Shown here: one piece after another, positions 59,841 through 64,000 of the stretch | Numbering within the stretch: position 1 is the stretch's first letter | Layout of the letters: the number at the start of each line of letters is the position of its first letter | From: Planctomycetaceae bacterium | Lineage (GTDB): Bacteria > Planctomycetota > Phycisphaerae > Phycisphaerales > UBA1924 | Assembly (NCBI GenBank): GCA_027487735.1 | Contig: JAIYDA010000105.1 | Coordinates: 1-64,000, forward strand | Direction: 5' to 3' | Length of the DNA stretch: 64,000 nucleotides | The notes under the pieces: model-generated | The model's database searches: none | The model's input: only the letters and a program-made list of their open reading frames with translations | Told to the model about the DNA's origin: nothing | Program-made: the position numbers and the translations under genes

Positions 59841-60653
59841 ATGGCGAAGAAAGCGACGAAAAAAGCAGGGGCAAAGCCCACCACCAAGAAACTTGCCGCA
59901 AAGCCCGCGAAGGCGAGCGCCCCCGCGAAGAAGAAGGTCGCCGCTGCCGCCGCGCGCCCAGCAGCCAAACTGTCAGCCAAACTGTCGGCGAAGCCCGCGG
60001 CGAAAAAGCCGGCCCCCAAGAAGTCCGCAAGCAAGCAAGCCACGCCAAAGCTGGCAGCAGCACCCGCGAGCAAGGCACGAACCAAGGCGGCAACGAAGCC
60101 AACGACCAAGCCCGCGACAAAGGCCGCAAGCAAGCCCGAGTTCCTTGAGCACGACACCCCAACGCTGCCAGCAATCCACCCCTCTGATCAAGCGGCGAAT
60201 CAGCCCGCATCAAGCAAGGGCCGCCAAGCCAAACTCGAATCCAGCTCTGCCGCCAACGACGCACTCCCCGCCGACGCAAAGCTCGCCTTCGCCATCGAGG
60301 CCGCACGCCTCGTGCGCGACGACAACTGCGACGACGTGGTGGTGCTCGATGTGCGCGCCACCAGCCACGTCTCCGACTACATCGTCGTCGCCACGGGCAC
60401 GAGCGACCGCCAGATGCGCAGCGTGCTCGACCACGTCGAGAACCTCGGCGCCCAGCGTGGCTTCCGCGCCTTCCGCACCAGCCGCGACGATCGCGCCACC
60501 TGGCTCCTCGCCGACTTTGTCGACGTCGTCGTGCACCTCTTCGAGCCCACCACCCGCTCGCACTACGACCTCGAGATGCTCTGGGGCGACGCCCCACGCA
60601 TCGAGTGGCAACGCGCCGACCAGCAACCCCGCGACCGCGCAGGCCTGGGCTAA
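59841..60653 (+). CDS. rsfS: RsfS-type ribosome silencing factor with long Lys/Ala-rich N-terminal tail
   Basis: RsfS (DUF143) binds the large ribosomal subunit and blocks subunit joining when nutrients are low. The 270-residue product is about twice the usual size. Residues ~145-260 form the RsfS domain: AFAIEAARLVRD, the VVVLDVRATSHVSDYIVVATG block, TSDRQMRSVLDHV and HYDLEMLWGDAPRIEW at the end. Residues 1-125 are Lys/Ala/Pro-rich (AAKPAKASAPAKKK and similar), like histone H1 or bacterial nucleoid proteins. The start MAKKATKK is taken at 59841; TATGCT lies 10 bases upstream. The tail may bind RNA or DNA, but that is inference. Confidence 0.87.
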   Translation: MAKKATKKAGAKPTTKKLAAKPAKASAPAKKKVAAAAARPAAKLSAKLSAKPAAKKPAPKKSASKQATPKLAAAPASKARTKAATKPTTKPATKAASKPEFLEHDTPTLPAIHPSDQAANQPASSKGRQAKLESSSAANDALPADAKLAFAIEAARLVRDDNCDDVVVLDVRATSHVSDYIVVATGTSDRQMRSVLDHVENLGAQRGFRAFRTSRDDRATWLLADFVDVVVHLFEPTTRSHYDLEMLWGDAPRIEWQRADQQPRDRAGLG

Positions 60654-60750
60654 GCCAGCCTCGCTGGTGCACATGTCCGCCGCGCGATACTCGGCCAGAA
60701 GAAAAGGGCCAAGCACAGAGACTCAGAGACGCAGAGGAAGAGGAGAAGTT

Positions 60751-60774
60751 GAAGGGATAGAGGGAAAAAGGGAT
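60751..60774. repeat. 8-bp tandem repeat, AAGGGAT-type, purine-rich arm
   Basis: Three units, GAAGGGAT, AGAGGGAA and AAAGGGAT, that share an AGGGA core, the same as at 41.9 kb. Confidence 0.75.
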
Positions 60775-60841
60775 GCAGTGAAGCCGCGCGACGCGGGCAC
60801 TCCGCGGAGTCGCACCTCGCCACCGCGAGCACAGCTCGCCC

Positions 60842-60889
60842 TTCTTCCCTTCTTCCCTTCTTCCCTTCTTCCCTTCTTCCCTTCTTCCC
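60842..60889. repeat. 8-bp tandem repeat, TTCTTCCC x6
   Basis: Six perfect TTCTTCCC units. They are complementary in kind to the purine-rich tract at 60751-60774 and lie upstream of aroB. Confidence 0.95.
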
Positions 60890-60964
60890 CCATCTTGCTC
60901 CTCACCGCTGCGTCTCTGTGCTGAAATCGAACCACCCCGCGCCCTCCCTCCGCACTATCCCCGC

Positions 60965-62188
60965 ATGCCCACCCTCACCATCCAGCTTCATCGTGAGCGA
61001 GCCTACCCCGTGCACGTGGGCCAGGGCTTGCTCGCGCAAGTCGCCTCCCTCTCCGCCCGCGCTGGGCTATCGCCGCGCCGCGTGCTGCTCGTCGCCGACA
61101 GCAACGTCCCCGCCAAGCACGCGCGGGCCCTCGCTGCGAGCTTCACCGCCAAGGGCGTGCACGTTGCCACCCTCACGCTCGTCGCGAGCGAGCCGCACAA
61201 ATCGCTCGACACCCTCGCCCGCATCTGGCACGCCGCGAGCGACCTGAGGCTCGATCGCGACGACTGCATCCTCGCCCTCACGGGCGGCTGCCTCGGAGAC
61301 GTCGTGGGCCTTGCCGCGAGCACCTATCGCCGCGGCATCGCCGGGGTGCAGTGCCCCACCACGCTGCTCGCATGCGTCGATGCCAGCGTGGGCGGCAAGA
61401 CCGCCATCAACCTGCTCCCGAGCGCAGGCGCACCGCTCATCAAAAACCTCATCGGCACCTTCCACCAACCCGCGCTCGTCGTGTCCGACGTTGCTTGCCT
61501 CGCCTCGCTCCCCAAAGCCTTGCTCAGCGATGGCCTCGCCGAGTGCGTCAAGCACGCCTGCCTCACGAGCAACGCACGCTCCCCAAGCCTCTGGCTCCGC
61601 ACGCAGCGCCTCATCCCGCTCGTGCTCCGCCGCGATGCCAAGGCGCTCGCCACGCTCATCGCGAGCAACGTCGCCATCAAGGCCTCCATCGCATCGCCCG
61701 ACCCGCGCGAGCTCGCGCCCGACGCCGCGGGCGGCCGCGCTCTGCTCAACTTCGGACACACCTTCGGGCACGTGCTCGAAGGGCTGCCCCTGCGCAAAGG
61801 CCAGCCCCCACTCTCCCACGGCTGCGCCGTCGCCCTGGGCATGGTCGCTGCCTCGCACGCGGGCCTTGCGATGGGCCTCTGCACGCCGCGCGTCGTCGAA
61901 GACGTGATGGACATGCTCGCCCTCGCGGGCCTGCCCACGCAGTTCGAGGCCGACCTCGCGAAGCACTTCGACCTCGCGCCGCTCCTCTCACCCCCGAGCG
62001 CAGGCCTCGACTACTCGCTCGCCCTGCCCGCCGCCCTCTCCCAGCGCATGCTCGCCACCGACAAAAAAGTGCGCGGGGGCAAGCTCCGCATCATCGTCCC
62101 CACAGGCCCCAAGCCCGGCACATGCCGCGTTGTCAGCAACCCCCCCGAGCACGCCCTGCACGCCGCGTGGCAATCGGTGCTGCCGTAA
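60965..62188 (+). CDS. aroB: 3-dehydroquinate synthase
   Basis: AroB makes 3-dehydroquinate from DAHP in the shikimate pathway, using NAD and a metal ion. The 407-residue protein has LALTGGCLGDVVGLAAST near residue 105, the GGKTAIN segment near residue 142, and the metal-binding NFGHTFGHVLE near residue 262. TDKKVRGGKLR near the end is also conserved. It is somewhat longer than the usual ~360 residues, with extra C-terminal sequence. Related 2-deoxy-scyllo-inosose or 3-amino-5-hydroxybenzoate-type synthases belong to the same fold, but nothing nearby points that way. The ATG at 60965 has a weak -10 candidate six bases upstream. It is convergent with the GT2 gene. Confidence 0.92.
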   Translation: MPTLTIQLHRERAYPVHVGQGLLAQVASLSARAGLSPRRVLLVADSNVPAKHARALAASFTAKGVHVATLTLVASEPHKSLDTLARIWHAASDLRLDRDDCILALTGGCLGDVVGLAASTYRRGIAGVQCPTTLLACVDASVGGKTAINLLPSAGAPLIKNLIGTFHQPALVVSDVACLASLPKALLSDGLAECVKHACLTSNARSPSLWLRTQRLIPLVLRRDAKALATLIASNVAIKASIASPDPRELAPDAAGGRALLNFGHTFGHVLEGLPLRKGQPPLSHGCAVALGMVAASHAGLAMGLCTPRVVEDVMDMLALAGLPTQFEADLAKHFDLAPLLSPPSAGLDYSLALPAALSQRMLATDKKVRGGKLRIIVPTGPKPGTCRVVSNPPEHALHAAWQSVLP

Positions 62189-62232
62189 ACAAGTCCGAGC
62201 TTTGAGAACACGCCGAGTTTGGCATCATCAAC

Positions 62233-62277
62233 ATGATCGGCATGATCGGCAAGTTCGGCAAGATCGATAAGATCGGC
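62233..62277. repeat. 9-bp tandem repeat, AAGATCGGC-type x5
   Basis: ATGATCGGC, ATGATCGGC, AAGTTCGGC, AAGATCGAT, AAGATCGGC. It lies in the convergent gap between aroB and the GT2 gene. Confidence 0.88.
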
Positions 62278-62317
62278 AGCTTGCTGATCGCCAACGCCCA
62301 CGCTTGTCTGCGAAGAC

Positions 62318-63658
62318 CTACCCCTTCGGCTCCGCCCACGCGTTCGCCCGCTCCGTGCCGCGCTCCATGCCGCGCTCAGCACCCGCCATCTGCTCCCCCA
62401 CGCTCCGCACCACAACGCCCCGGGCCCGCATCCGCGCACTCGCCTCCCACAGTTGCTCCGCGTGCGCGTGCGAGGCCAGCAGCACGATCGCATCCGCAGG
62501 CACCTCCGCAGGCTCCAGCACGGCGATGCTCTCGCCAGCATCGCCCTCGCTAACCATCTCCGCCAGCAGCCTCCGCACGCGCTCGGGCGAGTCGTCGACC
62601 ACGCCCGCCACCACGCCCCGCAGCCCCTCCTCGCGCAGCGCTCGCCTCGCGATGCGCCCACCCGGGAAGAGATACACAGGTCGCTGGGCCTCCGCTGCCA
62701 GTGTGCGCGCCAGCACCCCAAGCTGGCGCACGAACGCATCATCACCATCCACGCCCGCGCCCGCGATGTCCGCGTGCGCCCCCATCGACAGCTGCATCCA
62801 CGCCATCATCCCCTCGCGTGTGGGCCCGCGCTCGCGCAGCATCGCCTCAATCGCGCGCAGCCCGCTCTCGCGCCCAAGCTCCCCCGCCTGCACGCGAGCC
62901 AGCACCTCGCACAGCTCCTCCCCGTCGTCAAACGGCAGCCTCGCCCACGCCCGCACCCGCGCCCGCGCCGCAAACCGCGCCTGCTCCAGCACGCCCGCGC
63001 CCCGCGTCGCGTCCTTCGCGCGATGGCGATACAACACCTGCCCCACGCCGCCAATCGCACCGTGCCGCACGCACAGCCGCAGCCACAGGTCATAGTCCTG
63101 GGCCTTGTCCATCGATTCGTCGTAGCCCCCAACCTCAAGAATCGCCCGCGTCCGCAGCAGCATCGCGCCATGCGCATACGGGTTCTCCAGCAGCACGCGC
63201 CACCGCCCCTCCTGCGCATCCGTCGGCACGCGCACCACGCGCTCCAGCCGCTGCAGGCTGCTGTCCCACACCTCCCAGTCGCTCGCGAGCGCCGCAACGC
63301 GTGACTGCGCAATCGCCCCCACCTGCACATCCAGCCTGTGGGACATGCTCCAGTCGTCCGCGTCCATCCGCGCGCACAGCTCGATGCCCAACTCGCTCGC
63401 GCGCCGCAGCCCGGCGTTCAGCGCTTTTGCGAGGCCCGCCTCGCGCAGCATCACCATCTCCGCCCGGGGCTCGCTCGCTGCCAGCGCATGCGCCAGCCGC
63501 TGCGTGGCCTCATCCGCCCCGTTCACGAGCAGCAGGCACCGCCAGTCGCGCAATGTTTGCGCCTGAGTACTCGAGAACGCACCCGCCAGCGTTGCCGCAT
63601 CGCGATGCACAGGCAAAAGCACGCAGACCCGGCTGGTTGTTGGCCTTGCCTCTGGCAT
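62318..63658 (-). CDS. family 2 glycosyltransferase with C-terminal Rossmann-like domain
   Basis: A 446-residue cytoplasmic or membrane-peripheral sugar transferase. Residues ~10-230 have the GT-A features: VCVLLPVHRDAATL, the nucleotide-sugar DxD motif in ARMDADDWS near residue 94, and ENPYAHGAMLLR and DYDLWLRL near residues 157-190. The C-terminal ~130 residues look like a separate alpha/beta domain: VYLFPGGRIARRAL, GVVAGVVDDSPERV and IVLLASHAHAEQLW, like the nucleotide-binding sugar-modifying domains of PglD or C-methyltransferases. The start at ATG 63658 has AAGGAG close by, with a short 2-base spacing, so a nearby alternative start is possible. The acceptor and sugar are unknown. Confidence 0.85.
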   Translation of the reverse strand: MPEARPTTSRVCVLLPVHRDAATLAGAFSSTQAQTLRDWRCLLLVNGADEATQRLAHALAASEPRAEMVMLREAGLAKALNAGLRRASELGIELCARMDADDWSMSHRLDVQVGAIAQSRVAALASDWEVWDSSLQRLERVVRVPTDAQEGRWRVLLENPYAHGAMLLRTRAILEVGGYDESMDKAQDYDLWLRLCVRHGAIGGVGQVLYRHRAKDATRGAGVLEQARFAARARVRAWARLPFDDGEELCEVLARVQAGELGRESGLRAIEAMLRERGPTREGMMAWMQLSMGAHADIAGAGVDGDDAFVRQLGVLARTLAAEAQRPVYLFPGGRIARRALREEGLRGVVAGVVDDSPERVRRLLAEMVSEGDAGESIAVLEPAEVPADAIVLLASHAHAEQLWEASARMRARGVVVRSVGEQMAGAERGMERGTERANAWAEPKG

Positions 63659-63755
63659 CACTCCTTGCCATCGGCTTGCGACACGTGCAAAGTCCAAACG
63701 TCTGGTACGAGGTTTTGCTTGGGTGAGCCCCCGCGCTCGCCGATACAGAGGGGGT

Positions 63756-64000
63756 ATGGCGAAACCGCCCGAGCAACCCGATGCGATCGTCCTGTGCATG
63801 ACATGGGGCATGTCGCTGCGCGAGTGGGAACGCACGGGCATGCTCGAGCGCGAGTGGGCCCTCTACGACGCACTCCTCGCCCACGTGCGCACGCTCGTGG
63901 TCGTTTCCTATGGCGACGCAACCGATCGCGACGTGCTCGCACGCATCGCTGGCACCCACGCCTCGCAGGTGCACGTCATCACGAACGATCAGGCACTCCC
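63756..64000 (+). CDS. glycosyltransferase-like protein, N-terminal part (cut by window edge)
   Basis: Eighty-one codons of a gene that continues past base 64000. The visible part has an IVLCMTWGMSLREWERTGM start and LEREWALYDALL, similar in pattern to the opening of some GT-B (GT1/GT4-like) glycosyltransferases, followed by VRTLVVVSYG, a strand-loop typical of a Rossmann half. AGAGGGGG lies just before the ATG. It is divergent from the GT2 gene, which supports a polysaccharide or surface-sugar context. The C-terminal catalytic part is outside the window, so the assignment is tentative. Confidence 0.55.
   Translation, partial: MAKPPEQPDAIVLCMTWGMSLREWERTGMLEREWALYDALLAHVRTLVVVSYGDATDRDVLARIAGTHASQVHVITNDQAL

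Larger units (their letters stand above)
60654..60964. other. intergenic region with inverted simple repeats
   Basis: No coding region is supported. It contains an 8-bp purine-rich tract at 60751-60774, its pyrimidine counterpart at 60842-60889, and an outer inverted pair, AGCACAGAGAC at about 60713 and GTCTCTGTGCT at about 60911. CACTAT at 60953-60958, six bases before the aroB start, could be a weak -10. Confidence 0.6.

Noticed and set aside
62233..62553. Small plus-strand frame beginning MIGMIGKFGKIDKIG
   Set aside because: It translates a 9-bp tandem repeat and then a shadow of the GT2 gene.

Overview
The window looks like a GC-rich chromosomal segment of a planctomycete, most likely class Phycisphaerae. 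Several signs agree: six secreted proteins ending in a dockerin-like module made of two Cys-flanked 30-residue repeats; three PEP-CTERM-type proteins ending in a hydrophobic stretch plus RRRR; a eukaryote-type (GT3) glycogen synthase; an HpnE-type squalene-pathway oxidoreductase; and housekeeping genes scattered as single units rather than in long operons. No rRNA, tRNA, CRISPR array, phage or transposase was seen. The species assignment is inference.

Layout. 1-15.5 kb: purL (cut by the left edge), GT3 glycogen synthase, argC, an M3 oligopeptidase, two paralogous exported proteins with a ClpP/crotonase-like fold, the CCA-adding enzyme, a DUF1579 lipoprotein, a HAD phosphatase, a DUF418 membrane protein and an unknown conserved protein. 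15.6-32.2 kb: a minus-strand block of six exported proteins with the dockerin-like C-terminus (two beta-propeller-like paralogs, a large extracellular protein, a HAF-repeat-like protein, a C-type lectin and a metzincin protease), interrupted only by a GH13 amylase lipoprotein. 32.2-41.5 kb: a TonB-like protein with a secreted partner, hpnE, asnB and ileS. 41.5-48.9 kb: a repeat-rich 1-kb gap, two tandem PEP-CTERM paralogs, pheS, ndk, a third PEP-CTERM gene and argF. 49-64 kb: a DinG-type helicase, GNAT, an alpha/beta hydrolase, an Old Yellow Enzyme, pyrD, a TPR-YggX fusion, an M16 protease, rsfS with a histone-like tail, aroB, a GT2 glycosyltransferase and the start of another glycosyltransferase-like gene.

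How it works together. The genes are mostly independent. The clearest theme is the cell surface: amylase, protease, lectin and propeller proteins carry one shared C-terminal module, and PEP-CTERM proteins form a second sorted class. Exported genes have strong Shine-Dalgarno sites, and most of those in the dockerin-like block have their own hairpin terminators. Many cytoplasmic genes instead have a TAnnnT hexamer 5-7 bases before the start codon and no Shine-Dalgarno site, the signature of leaderless mRNA.

The most unusual non-coding structure is a set of short tandem repeats, mostly with exactly 8-bp period, some arranged as inverted pairs, and a family of GGCGAGACGCC hairpins found only between convergent genes. 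Seven of the eight convergent junctions contain one kind of repeat or a degenerate copy.
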